Assembly (NCBI RefSeq): GCF_047228935.1 | Contig: NZ_JBFEGG010000001.1 | Coordinates: 806,001 to 870,000, forward strand | From: Ornithinibacillus sp047228935 | GTDB taxonomy: Bacteria > Bacillota > Bacilli > Bacillales > Amphibacillaceae | DNA: 64,000 nt | Direction of reading: 5' to 3' | Made by a program: the position numbers and the translations under genes | Shown: one piece after another, positions 52,656 to 61,453 of the stretch | Layout: each line of letters begins with the position of its first letter | Numbering within the stretch: the first letter of the stretch is position 1 | Notes under the pieces: model-generated | The model's input: only the letters and a program-made list of their open reading frames with translations | Told to the model about the DNA's origin: nothing | Databases searched by the model: none

Positions 52656-52874
52656 ATGATTAAACTGAAACGATTAAACGGTGAAACCTTTACATTAAAC
52701 GCTTTTATGATAGAACAAATTCAATCTTATCCAGATACGACCATTACCCTAATCAATGGGAAGAAAGTTGTTGTGAAAGATTCCGAAGTAGAAGTAACTG
52801 AACTTATAACATCTTATTATAAGAGAATAGGTATTATACATTCACTAAGTGAGGTGGGGAATACAAGTGAATAA
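52656..52874 (+). CDS. swrD: Swarming motility protein FlbD/SwrD
   Basis: The 72-residue protein has the family pattern IKLKRLNGETFTLNA, EQIQSYPDTTITLINGKK and VVKDSEVEVTELI. SwrD raises flagellar torque and supports swarming in B. subtilis. ATG at 52656 matches homologues but lacks an adjacent ribosome site; see the unusual leader. Its end overlaps fliL. Confidence 0.92.
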   Translation: MIKLKRLNGETFTLNAFMIEQIQSYPDTTITLINGKKVVVKDSEVEVTELITSYYKRIGIIHSLSEVGNTSE

Positions 52875-53286
52875 ATTTGTCAAAACAATGCTATTATCAT
52901 TAGTTATCATTATTTTAATCGGTGTTGTCGCTGCAGTCGTCGTTTTAAATGTTCTAGATAAACGAGATAAGGATGAAGAACAATCTATTGATGAGATTGT
53001 AGAGTATTCATATCAAACTCCTGAAATAACAACCGACCTTAGTGATGGTAGTTTTGTACGTATACAATTTCAAATCATAACGGATGGTAAGGATGCAAAG
53101 GAAGAGATTGCAAAACGTGATTTCCAAGTTAGAAACATACTTATCAAAGAGTTAGCAACAATGGATGAGGAAGCCTTTAAATCAGGTCTTTCTGAAGTTG
53201 AGGATATCTTGAAATTAGAACTAAATAAAGTAATGACAGAAGGATCGATTCAAGAAGTATATACAATTAACAAAATTTTACAGTAG
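52867..53286 (+). CDS. fliL: Flagellar basal-body-associated protein FliL
   Basis: Single-pass membrane protein near the stator. About 139 residues with one N-terminal membrane segment (about 8-30) and a periplasm-side FliL domain including DGSFVRIQFQI and KRDFQVRNILIKEL. The frame opens at ATG 52849 inside flbD, but GTG at 52867 has GAGGTGG 9 bases upstream and fits better. Confidence 0.93.
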   Translation: MNKFVKTMLLSLVIIILIGVVAAVVVLNVLDKRDKDEEQSIDEIVEYSYQTPEITTDLSDGSFVRIQFQIITDGKDAKEEIAKRDFQVRNILIKELATMDEEAFKSGLSEVEDILKLELNKVMTEGSIQEVYTINKILQ

Positions 53287-53319
53287 AAAAATTATACTCC
53301 GATATGGAGGTGAGTATCT

Positions 53320-54318
53320 TTGGCAGATGAAGTTCTTTCGCAAAACGAAATTGACGCCCTTTTATCAGCATTAACAACTGGAGATATGGATGCAGAAGAA
53401 CTGAAAAAAGAAGAAAGTGAAAAACGAGTTCGTGTTTATGATTTTAAACGTGCTCTCAGATTTTCAAAGGACCAAATCCGAAGTATCGGTAGAATTCATG
53501 AAAATTATGCAAGGTTACTTACAACTTTATTTTCTTCGCAGCTCAGAACATATGTAAATATTACGGTTGCATCAGTTGACCAAATCCCATACGAAGAATT
53601 TATTCGCTCTATTCCTAAAGTAACTGTGTTAAATCTCTATAACGTTTCCCCTTTAGACGGGAGAATTATTATGGAAGTTAACCCGAACATAGCTTATGGA
53701 ATGCTTGATAGATTGCTAGGTGGGAGAGGGGATTCTATTAATAAGATAGATAATTTAACGGAAATAGAGACCATATTAATCTCTCAATTGTTTGATAAAG
53801 CAACTGTAAGTCTTAAAGAAGCTTGGGCGTCATTAATTGATATAGAACCTGTATTGGAAGATATGGAAATTAATCCGCAATTTTTACAGTTAGTTTCACC
53901 AAATGAAACAGTAGTGGTTGTTTCACTAAATACAGCTATTGGGGAAGTTAGTGGTATGATTAATATTTGCATACCGCACATTGTTCTTGAACCGATCATC
54001 TCAAGGTTATCGGTACAATATTGGATGCAAACTACTACTAAAAAGCGAGATCCAGAAGCAGCTGATAAATTAGCAAAAAATATTGAGAGGGTAGAAGTAG
54101 ATGCAAAAGCGATTCTTGGAGAAACTTTGATGAGTATTCAGCAATTTTTAGATTTAAGTTCCAATGATGTAATTGCATTAAATCGTCCAATAGATCAACC
54201 ATTAGTTTTAAAAATAAATGATGAGCCTAAATTCCATGTACAACCTGGTAAATACAAAAATAAATTGTCTGTTCAGGTGTTGGAAGAAATAAAGGAAGGA
54301 GTTGAAGAAAATGAATGA
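53320..54318 (+). CDS. fliM: Flagellar motor switch protein FliM
   Basis: C-ring subunit that receives CheY-P. The 332-residue protein has the N-terminal CheY-binding helix LSQNEIDALL (about 6-15), the CheC-like middle domain with LLGGRG and the C-terminal SpoA domain with ILGETLMSIQQFLDLSSNDV. Start is TTG with GGAGGTGAG upstream. Overlaps fliY. Confidence 0.97.
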   Translation: MADEVLSQNEIDALLSALTTGDMDAEELKKEESEKRVRVYDFKRALRFSKDQIRSIGRIHENYARLLTTLFSSQLRTYVNITVASVDQIPYEEFIRSIPKVTVLNLYNVSPLDGRIIMEVNPNIAYGMLDRLLGGRGDSINKIDNLTEIETILISQLFDKATVSLKEAWASLIDIEPVLEDMEINPQFLQLVSPNETVVVVSLNTAIGEVSGMINICIPHIVLEPIISRLSVQYWMQTTTKKRDPEAADKLAKNIERVEVDAKAILGETLMSIQQFLDLSSNDVIALNRPIDQPLVLKINDEPKFHVQPGKYKNKLSVQVLEEIKEGVEENE

Positions 54319-55501
54319 TGGAATGCTTTCCCAGGATGAAATCGATGCTCTATTAAATATAGGTGCTGATGATTCCGAAGAAAATACAAATGAAACAGAA
54401 CATAATTCTATTGATATGAATGAGTATCTTTCATCGATAGAAATAGATACGCTAGGTGAGATTGGGAACATTTCATTTGGAAGCTCTGCAACTACGCTTT
54501 CAACTCTACTAAATCAAAAGGTAGAAATTACGACGCCAACTGTATCTATTATTTCTAGAGATAAGGTAGAAGAAGCATTTCAATTTGAACATGTAAATGT
54601 TCAAGTCAATTATGTAGAAGGTTTTACAGGTAAGAATGTCCTTATTATTAAAAAAGAAGATGCCCAAGTGATTTCAGATGTAATGCTAGGTGGTAATGGT
54701 CTTGGACCTTTTGGAGAGCTTAACGAAATTCATTTAAGTGCTGTTCAAGAAGCGATGAATCAAATGATGGGAGCAGCAGCAACAAGTATGTCAACGGTGT
54801 TTGAAAAACGAGTTGATATCTCACCACCATCGATAACACAATCTAACGTTGCAGAAGAGGCTGAAGAAGGAGAACCAGATGTATATGTAAAAGTTTCCTT
54901 CCAACTTAAAGTTGGCGATCTAATTGACTCTAATATTATGCAATTAATGCCAGTGCCTTTTGCAAAACAATTAGTTGCTGAATTACTAAATAATGATCAA
55001 CAGAGCCGAACAGAATCAGCGGTTGCTGTAGAACATTTAGATGAAACAATTGTTTACCAAGAAGAGTTATCACAAAATTCAAATCTTGAGCAATCTCTAA
55101 TTCAAGAAACTAGCCCTGTTCACGCAGTTGGTAGAACGAGCGAGCCACAGATGATTGGTAATTCAATGATTCAAAACAAATCTAATATTCAACAAGCTGA
55201 GTTTTCAAATTTTGAACATCAAGAACCAACTGTCAGTCAGCCAAGAAATCTAGACATGTTACTTGATATTCCATTAAAAGTAACAGTTGAACTAGGAAGA
55301 ACTAGAAGAAGTGTTAAAGATATTTTAGATTTAACGAGTGGGTCTATTATTGAATTAGATAAACTAGCTGGTGAACCAGTAGATATTTTAGTAAATGAAA
55401 AATTGATAGCACAAGGTGAAGTAGTAGTAATTGATGAAAACTTTGGAGTTCGGGTGACGGATATCATTAGTCAATCTGACCGACTATTGAAGCTGAAATA
55501 A
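54311..55501 (+). CDS. fliY: Flagellar motor switch phosphatase FliY
   Basis: Gram-positive C-ring protein that also dephosphorylates CheY-P. About 396 residues: N-terminal LSQDEIDALLN CheY-binding helix, CheC-type domain with two phosphatase sites (Glu50/Asn53 and Glu147/Asn150), a Gln/Asn-rich linker (about 225-300) and a C-terminal FliN/SpoA domain (about 310-396). ATG at 54311 has AAGGAG 9 bases upstream; TTG at 54302 is the alternative. Confidence 0.96.
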   Translation: MNDGMLSQDEIDALLNIGADDSEENTNETEHNSIDMNEYLSSIEIDTLGEIGNISFGSSATTLSTLLNQKVEITTPTVSIISRDKVEEAFQFEHVNVQVNYVEGFTGKNVLIIKKEDAQVISDVMLGGNGLGPFGELNEIHLSAVQEAMNQMMGAAATSMSTVFEKRVDISPPSITQSNVAEEAEEGEPDVYVKVSFQLKVGDLIDSNIMQLMPVPFAKQLVAELLNNDQQSRTESAVAVEHLDETIVYQEELSQNSNLEQSLIQETSPVHAVGRTSEPQMIGNSMIQNKSNIQQAEFSNFEHQEPTVSQPRNLDMLLDIPLKVTVELGRTRRSVKDILDLTSGSIIELDKLAGEPVDILVNEKLIAQGEVVVIDENFGVRVTDIISQSDRLLKLK

Positions 55502-55522
55502 TCATACTAGGAGGAATTAGAC

Positions 55523-55885
55523 ATGAGTAAACGCATCTTAATCGTAGATGATGCAGCTTTTATGCGAATGATGATCAAGGATATTTTATCGAAAAATGGT
55601 TTTGAAGTAGTTGGTGAAGCGCAAGATGGACAACAGGCAGTTGAACTGTATCAAGAGCTTAACCCAGACTTGGTTACAATGGATATTACAATGCCAGAAA
55701 TGGATGGGATATCTGCTTTGAAGAAGATTAAAGAAGCTAGCCCAAATGCGAAAGTAATTATGTGCTCTGCTATGGGACAGCAAGCAATGGTAATTGATGC
55801 AATTCAAGCCGGAGCTAAAGACTTTATTGTAAAACCTTTCCAAGCGGACCGTGTAATTGAAGCTATCCAGAAAGCATTGGATTAA
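55523..55885 (+). CDS. cheY: Chemotaxis response regulator CheY
   Basis: Single receiver domain of 120 residues with the acid pocket Asp9/Asp10, phosphoacceptor Asp54 (TMDITMPEMDG), Thr/Ser83-type switch residue and Lys104 (IVKPF). AGGAGG precedes ATG. CheA is expected downstream beyond the window. Confidence 0.97.
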   Translation: MSKRILIVDDAAFMRMMIKDILSKNGFEVVGEAQDGQQAVELYQELNPDLVTMDITMPEMDGISALKKIKEASPNAKVIMCSAMGQQAMVIDAIQAGAKDFIVKPFQADRVIEAIQKALD

Positions 55886-55900
55886 GAAAAGGTGAGAACC

Positions 55901-56569
55901 TTGGGAAAGAAAAGTTGTTTGGGGATTCTTTTTGGTTTGTTACTATTCCTATTAGTTTCCCCTTCAAATGTTTACGCTGATGGAGATAAAGTTAGTGATT
56001 GGTATGATAATGAAAACGATTCTGAGCAAGAATTAGATGGTTCTGATACTAATAGTCCTGATAATAGTAATCAACAACCTGTTAGTGAAGTATCAGAAAA
56101 TGGCTCTTTAGCTTTTGACTTAGTAAAAATGGTTTTTGCTTTATTTCTTATATTAGCGTTGATTTATTTATTGTTAAAGTTTTTAAGTAAACGTAACAAG
56201 CTTTTCAATCAAGTAAAAACGCTTGAAAATCTTGGTGGTATATCTGTTGGACCGAGTAAGTCCATTCAAGTTATTCGAGTTGGTGGCAAACTTTACCTTA
56301 TAGGAGTAGGAGAGAATGTCCAACTTCTTGAAGAGATAGTAGATGAGGGAATGAAAGAAGAGATACTATCTAGTTATCAGGAACAAGCTGATTTCAAACC
56401 AGAAAAGATCCTTTCATTATTTCAAAGTAAAAATAATCAAGCGACTGAAAAAACGGATAATGCTAACCAAAACTTTAAAAATCTTTTTTCTAACGAACTA
56501 GAAAAGTTAAAGCAAAATAGAAGGAATTTAATGAATAAACATACCGAGAAGGAAGATAACCATGAATGA
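55901..56569 (+). CDS. fliZ: Flagellar biosynthesis protein FliO/FliZ
   Basis: Export-gate assembly factor. About 222 residues: N-terminal signal-like hydrophobic segment (LFGLLLFLLVSP) ending at a likely Ala cleavage site, an acidic Asn/Ser-rich region, a membrane segment (about 73-92), then a cytoplasmic FliO domain with LGGISVGPSKSIQVIRVGGK in parts. The TTG at 55901 with AAGGTGAG upstream is preferred to GTG 55892. Overlaps fliP by 8 bases. Confidence 0.9.
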   Translation: MGKKSCLGILFGLLLFLLVSPSNVYADGDKVSDWYDNENDSEQELDGSDTNSPDNSNQQPVSEVSENGSLAFDLVKMVFALFLILALIYLLLKFLSKRNKLFNQVKTLENLGGISVGPSKSIQVIRVGGKLYLIGVGENVQLLEEIVDEGMKEEILSSYQEQADFKPEKILSLFQSKNNQATEKTDNANQNFKNLFSNELEKLKQNRRNLMNKHTEKEDNHE

Positions 56570-57227
56570 ATTTATCGATATGTTTTCTAGTTCAGATCCA
56601 ACAAATGTTTCGACATCCATAAGATTAATTCTATTGCTTACGATTTTCTCTTTAGCACCTGGAATATTAATCTTGATGACGAGTTTTACGAGAATAGTTA
56701 TAGTTCTTTCGTTTGTCAGAACATCACTTGCAACGCAGCAAATGCCACCAAATCAGGTGTTAATTGGACTAGCACTATTTCTAACATTTTTTATAATGGC
56801 ACCTACATTTAGTGAAGTTTATGAACAAGGATTGCAACCTCTTTTTAACGAGGAAATTTCACTTGATGAAGCGTATGATCGGGCTAGCGAACCAATTAAA
56901 AGTTTTATGGCAAAGCATACAAGGCAAAAAGATTTAGCACTATTTTTAAGCTATGCACAAGTTGAAACACCGGAATCTATACAGGAAATACCACTAACCG
57001 CACTTGTACCAGCTTTTGCAATCAGTGAATTAAAAACAGCATTTCAAATGGGTTTTATGATCTTCATTCCATTTCTAATTATCGATATGGCAGTTGCAAG
57101 TATTCTAATGTCGATGGGGATGATGATGTTACCACCTGTCATGATTTCACTACCATTTAAAATATTACTTTTCGTTATGGTAGATGGATGGTATTTAATT
57201 ACTCATTCATTATTGTCTGGGTTCTGA
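56562..57227 (+). CDS. fliP: Flagellar export gate protein FliP
   Basis: The 221-residue membrane protein has FTRIVIVLSFVRTSL, PPNQVLIGLALFLT, PAFAISELKTAFQMGF and GMMMLPPVMISLPFK, the classic FliP motifs, and about four membrane segments. It forms the export pore with FliQ and FliR, which follow. Confidence 0.97.
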   Translation: MNEFIDMFSSSDPTNVSTSIRLILLLTIFSLAPGILILMTSFTRIVIVLSFVRTSLATQQMPPNQVLIGLALFLTFFIMAPTFSEVYEQGLQPLFNEEISLDEAYDRASEPIKSFMAKHTRQKDLALFLSYAQVETPESIQEIPLTALVPAFAISELKTAFQMGFMIFIPFLIIDMAVASILMSMGMMMLPPVMISLPFKILLFVMVDGWYLITHSLLSGF

Positions 57228-57263
57228 GGAATTTGGAATAAGTAAAAGGAGGGTGTTTAGGAA

Positions 57264-57533
57264 TTGAGTAGTGAATTTGTATTATCTTTAGCAGAAAAAG
57301 GCATTTATACGATACTTTTAATAACAGGTCCACTGCTTATTTTGGCACTCGCTGTTGGTTTACTTGTTAGTATTTTTCAGGCAACCACACAGATTCAGGA
57401 ACAAACCCTTGCTTTTATTCCTAAAATTGTAGCTGTTTTAGTCGGTTTATTATTTTTCGGTCCATGGATGCTAACAACTTTGATAGAATTCACGGCTGAT
57501 TTATTTCAAAATTTAAATCGGTTTGTAGGGTAA
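57264..57533 (+). CDS. fliQ: Flagellar export gate protein FliQ
   Basis: The 89-residue protein has two membrane segments and the FliQ motif FQATTQIQEQTLAFIPK. Start is TTG with AGGAGGG upstream. Located between fliP and fliR. Confidence 0.96.
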   Translation: MSSEFVLSLAEKGIYTILLITGPLLILALAVGLLVSIFQATTQIQEQTLAFIPKIVAVLVGLLFFGPWMLTTLIEFTADLFQNLNRFVG

Positions 57534-57536
57534 ACG

Positions 57537-58316
57537 ATGATAGAATTAATTAATTTAAATAGTTTTCCTATCTTTTTGCTTATTTTAGTACGAGTATTAG
57601 GGTTCTTTGTCACAATGCCTTTATTATCTTATCGAACTATTCCATTACCCTTTAGGATTGGAATAAGTGTGTTTTTAGCCTTTATTATGTTTTACACAGT
57701 TGATGCAGCTGCGATTGAAATTGATGAAGTGTATTTCTTTTTAATTATTAAAGAAGCACTTGTCGGAATTTTGGTAGGTCTAATAGGCTATATTATTATT
57801 TCTGCCGTACAGGTTGCTGGTGGGTTTATAGATTTTCAGATGGGGTTTGCCATTGCCAATGTTATGGATCCTCAAACCGGTGCACAAAGTCCGATAACAG
57901 GGCAATATTTTTATATAATAGCTTTACTATTTTTATTATCGGTTGATGGTCATCATTTGTTAATAGACGGAATTGTAAATAGTTATACATTTATTCCATT
58001 AGACACTTTTATTCCATTTCAAAATGGTAGTATAGCAGATTTTGTTATTAAGGCATTTAATAATATGTTTCTTATAGCTTTCCAAATATCAATACCTATA
58101 GTTGGTTGCTTATTCTTAGTGGATGTAGCACTTGGGATAATAGCTAGAACGGTTCCCCAGTTGAATGTTTTTGTAGTTGGGTTACCATTAAAAATATTAG
58201 TAAGTTTTGTAGCTATTCTAGTTTTCTTAAGTCTTTATATCGTTTTAGTTAAAAATTTATTTAGTTACATGTTTGAAGTTATGCAAGGACTTATGACTTT
58301 ATTTGGAGGTGCTTAA
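57537..58316 (+). CDS. fliR: Flagellar export gate protein FliR
   Basis: The 259-residue membrane protein has about six hydrophobic segments and the FliR motifs GGFIDFQMGFAIANVMDP, SVDGHHLLIDG and FVVGLPLKI. It starts 3 bases after fliQ, and flhB begins 1 base after its stop codon. Confidence 0.96.
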   Translation: MIELINLNSFPIFLLILVRVLGFFVTMPLLSYRTIPLPFRIGISVFLAFIMFYTVDAAAIEIDEVYFFLIIKEALVGILVGLIGYIIISAVQVAGGFIDFQMGFAIANVMDPQTGAQSPITGQYFYIIALLFLLSVDGHHLLIDGIVNSYTFIPLDTFIPFQNGSIADFVIKAFNNMFLIAFQISIPIVGCLFLVDVALGIIARTVPQLNVFVVGLPLKILVSFVAILVFLSLYIVLVKNLFSYMFEVMQGLMTLFGGA

Positions 58317-58317
58317 T

Positions 58318-59397
58318 TTGCAATTGACATTGGATCTCCAATTCTTTGCCGGGGAGAAAACAGAAAAAGCAACTCCAAAAAAACGAAATGATGAGCGGAA
58401 GAAAGGAAGAGTAGCAAAAAGTCAAGATGTAAACACAGCTTTCTTATTAATGTTCGTTTTGGTGATTATGGCAGTATTTGGAAGTTTTATGAAGGATAGT
58501 ATGCTTGCCTTGTTTCAACATACGTTTACAGAATTTATTCATTGGAACTTAACAGAAAAAACTGTATTTGCAATTTTTACAGAAAGTATGATTGAATTTG
58601 CCAAAATAGTTGGACCAGTCATGCTCATAGCGATTATAGCTGGTGTTACTTCCAATTTAATGCAAGTCGGATTTTTATTTACGACAGAACCGTTAAAATT
58701 CGATTTGAAGAAGATTGACCCAATTCAAGGAGCTAAACGTATTTTTTCGCTTCGTGCAATAGTGGAACTATTAAAATCCTTACTCAAAATAGTATTAATT
58801 GGTGCCATTACGTTTTTTATCATCTGGTTATTTAAAGATGATATGTTAATGGTAGCCTTTAAAAATGCAGATGGTGCAATGGCATTTTTCTCAAGAGTAA
58901 CATTAATAATGGGGATTGCAGCAACAGTAGCTTTACTTTTGTTAGCAGTTTTTGACTACGCTTATCAAAAATACGACTTCGAAAAAAACATACGAATGTC
59001 AAAGCAGGATATTAAAGATGAATATAAGAATATTGAAGGAGATCCTTTGATTAAATCTAAAATAAAAGAAAAGCAAAGGCAAATATCAATGCGTCGTATG
59101 ATGAGTGAAATTCCAAATGCAGATGTTGTAATTACAAACCCAACCCATTATGCCATTGCGATAAAATATGATGAAGAAAAAGCAAGTGCCCCTTATGTCG
59201 TTGCCAAAGGTGTAGATCACATTGCATTTAAAATAAGGGAAGTTGCTAAGGCAAATAATGTGACAACAGTTGAAAATCGACCATTAGCAAGATCTCTATA
59301 TGCCTCAGTGGAAATTGGTGAGGTTGTACCAGAAGAATTTTACCAAGCGGTTGCTGAAGTACTAGCATATGTATATCGCATGGAGAAAAAAGTTTAA
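58318..59397 (+). CDS. flhB: Flagellar export switch protein FlhB
   Basis: Determines export specificity and is auto-cleaved. About 359 residues: LDLQFFAGEKTEKATPKK at the N-terminus, four membrane segments, and a cytoplasmic domain with the autocleavage site NPTH (274-277). TTG at 58318 has GGAGGTG 6 bases upstream, spanning the end of fliR; TTG 58303 is unlikely. The small ylqH product resembles the part downstream of the cleavage site. Confidence 0.96.
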   Translation: MQLTLDLQFFAGEKTEKATPKKRNDERKKGRVAKSQDVNTAFLLMFVLVIMAVFGSFMKDSMLALFQHTFTEFIHWNLTEKTVFAIFTESMIEFAKIVGPVMLIAIIAGVTSNLMQVGFLFTTEPLKFDLKKIDPIQGAKRIFSLRAIVELLKSLLKIVLIGAITFFIIWLFKDDMLMVAFKNADGAMAFFSRVTLIMGIAATVALLLLAVFDYAYQKYDFEKNIRMSKQDIKDEYKNIEGDPLIKSKIKEKQRQISMRRMMSEIPNADVVITNPTHYAIAIKYDEEKASAPYVVAKGVDHIAFKIREVAKANNVTTVENRPLARSLYASVEIGEVVPEEFYQAVAEVLAYVYRMEKKV

Positions 59398-59416
59398 ACC
59401 CTAAGGAGAGACTTCC

Positions 59417-61453
59417 ATGAAACCCCGTGATTTATCCGTATTATTAGCCGTAATTTTAGTCATCGTCATGTTAGTCATCCCACTACCTGGATGGCTATTA
59501 AGTGTGTTCATCTTAATTAATATTATTCTTGCGTTAATTGTACTGTTAGTATCAATGAACACTCAGGAACCATTACAGTTTTCCGTTTTTCCAACCTTAC
59601 TATTATTACTAACATTGTTTAGACTGGCATTAAATGTTTCCACAACTAGATCTATTTTAAGTAATGCTGACGCTGGTGGGGTAGTGGACACGTTTGGTTC
59701 ATTTGTTATTGGAAATAGTCCGTTAGTCGGCTTTGTAGTTTTCGTCATTTTAGTAATTATAAACTTTTTAGTTATAACAAAAGGATCTGAACGTGTATCT
59801 GAAGTTGCAGCTAGATTCTCTCTAGACGCTATGCCAGGGAAGCAAATGAGTATAGACGCAGATTTGAATGCAGGACTTATTTCGGAACAAGAAGCAAAGG
59901 ATAGAAGAAAAAAGGTAGAGAACGAAGCGGATTTTCACGGTTCAATGGATGGTGCGAGTAAGTTCGTTAAAGGAGATGCGGTTGCAGGAATTATTATCGT
60001 ATTAATTAATATTTTCTTTGGTATTGTCATTGGCATGATGGACAAAGGATTCTCCTTTCAAGAAGCAATTGATACGTACATGAGACTAACGGTTGGTGAC
60101 GGGTTAGTTAGTCAAATTCCTGCTTTACTAATATCTACAGCAACAGGTATTGTTGTTACTCGAAGTACTGCTACAGGAAATAATTTAGGAAGTGATGTAG
60201 CTGAACAATTACTCCAATACCCTAAGTTGTTATTCATTGCTGCCGGTACTATATTCTTATTAGGCCTTACACCGATTAACTTCTTTTTAACAACGATAAT
60301 TGCTGGAGTATTGGCACTAGGTGCATACTTTATGATGCGAAAGCAAAAAGTACCAGTTGTAGCTGATGAAGAAGAGGAAGATCAGGTGGAAGGATCTGCT
60401 TTGAAAACACAGGAAAATGTTATTAACCTTCTTAGTATGGATCCAATCGAATTTGAATTTGGTTATGCACTTATACCATTGGTTGATGCAAAACAAGGCG
60501 GCGACTTATTAGATCGTGTCATAATGATTCGTAGGCAGTTAGCAATTGAACTTGGTATTGTAATTCCGGTAGTGAGGATTCGGGATAATATCCAATTAAA
60601 TCCAAATGAATATCGTTTGAAAATAAAAGGAAATGAAGTAGCAAAAGGTGAAATTTTACTGGATCACTATTTAGCAATGACTCCGGACATGGATAATGAT
60701 TTAATTGAGGGGATTGAAACTCAAGAGCCGGCATTCGGCCTACCAGCAAAGTGGATAAGTGAAGAAAATAAAGATGAAGCAGAGCTATCTGGATATACTG
60801 TTGTTGATCCCCCTTCAGTTGTATCAACTCATATTACGGAAATCATTAAACGTGAAGCACATACTTTACTAGGAAGACAAGAAACGAAAGAGTTAGTTGA
60901 TCATTTAAAAGAAAGTTATCCGATTTTAGTAGAAGAGACAACACCAGATCCATTATCAATTGGTGATATACAGAAAGTTTTAGCGAAATTATTAAGAGAA
61001 AATGTTTCTATTAGAAATCTGCCAATAATATTTGAAACGTTAGCTGATTTTAGTAAGCTTACGAATGACCCCGAGTTATTAGGTGAATATGTAAGACAAG
61101 CATTATCTGCTCAAATAACGAAGCAATATGCAAACCAGGAAAATTCTTTAAAGGTAATAACCGTATCTGGAAAAGTAGAAAAGAAAATAGCTGAGAACAT
61201 CCAATCAACGGAGCATGGAAATTATTTAGCATTAGATCCTGATACACAGCAGATGATAATAAAAGCTATTAGTGAAGAAGTAGAAAGATTAGCACTTCAT
61301 GAAGAAAATGCAATTATTTTATGTTCTCCAGCAATTCGGATGTATTTGAAGCAATTGCTAGATCGTTTTTTACCTCAAGTCGTCGTATTATCGTATAACG
61401 AGCTAGAACCTACTGTACAAGTTCAAAGTGTTGGAGTGGTGAATGTAGCATGA
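59417..61453 (+). CDS. flhA: Flagellar export protein FlhA
   Basis: Export-gate protein of 678 residues. The N-terminal half has about eight membrane segments and the FHIPEP motif around RFSLDAMPGKQMSIDADLNAG (key residues at about 135-155). The C-terminal cytoplasmic domain (about 340-678) forms the nonameric docking ring. AGGAGAG precedes ATG. Overlaps flhF by 4 bases. Confidence 0.97.
   Translation: MKPRDLSVLLAVILVIVMLVIPLPGWLLSVFILINIILALIVLLVSMNTQEPLQFSVFPTLLLLLTLFRLALNVSTTRSILSNADAGGVVDTFGSFVIGNSPLVGFVVFVILVIINFLVITKGSERVSEVAARFSLDAMPGKQMSIDADLNAGLISEQEAKDRRKKVENEADFHGSMDGASKFVKGDAVAGIIIVLINIFFGIVIGMMDKGFSFQEAIDTYMRLTVGDGLVSQIPALLISTATGIVVTRSTATGNNLGSDVAEQLLQYPKLLFIAAGTIFLLGLTPINFFLTTIIAGVLALGAYFMMRKQKVPVVADEEEEDQVEGSALKTQENVINLLSMDPIEFEFGYALIPLVDAKQGGDLLDRVIMIRRQLAIELGIVIPVVRIRDNIQLNPNEYRLKIKGNEVAKGEILLDHYLAMTPDMDNDLIEGIETQEPAFGLPAKWISEENKDEAELSGYTVVDPPSVVSTHITEIIKREAHTLLGRQETKELVDHLKESYPILVEETTPDPLSIGDIQKVLAKLLRENVSIRNLPIIFETLADFSKLTNDPELLGEYVRQALSAQITKQYANQENSLKVITVSGKVEKKIAENIQSTEHGNYLALDPDTQQMIIKAISEEVERLALHEENAIILCSPAIRMYLKQLLDRFLPQVVVLSYNELEPTVQVQSVGVVNVA

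Noticed and set aside
53298..53305. TCCGATAT, a sigma-D-like -10 before fliM
   Set aside because: Only 15 bases before the start codon and overlapping the ribosome site; the TACA at 15 bases upstream is a weak -35, so probably chance.
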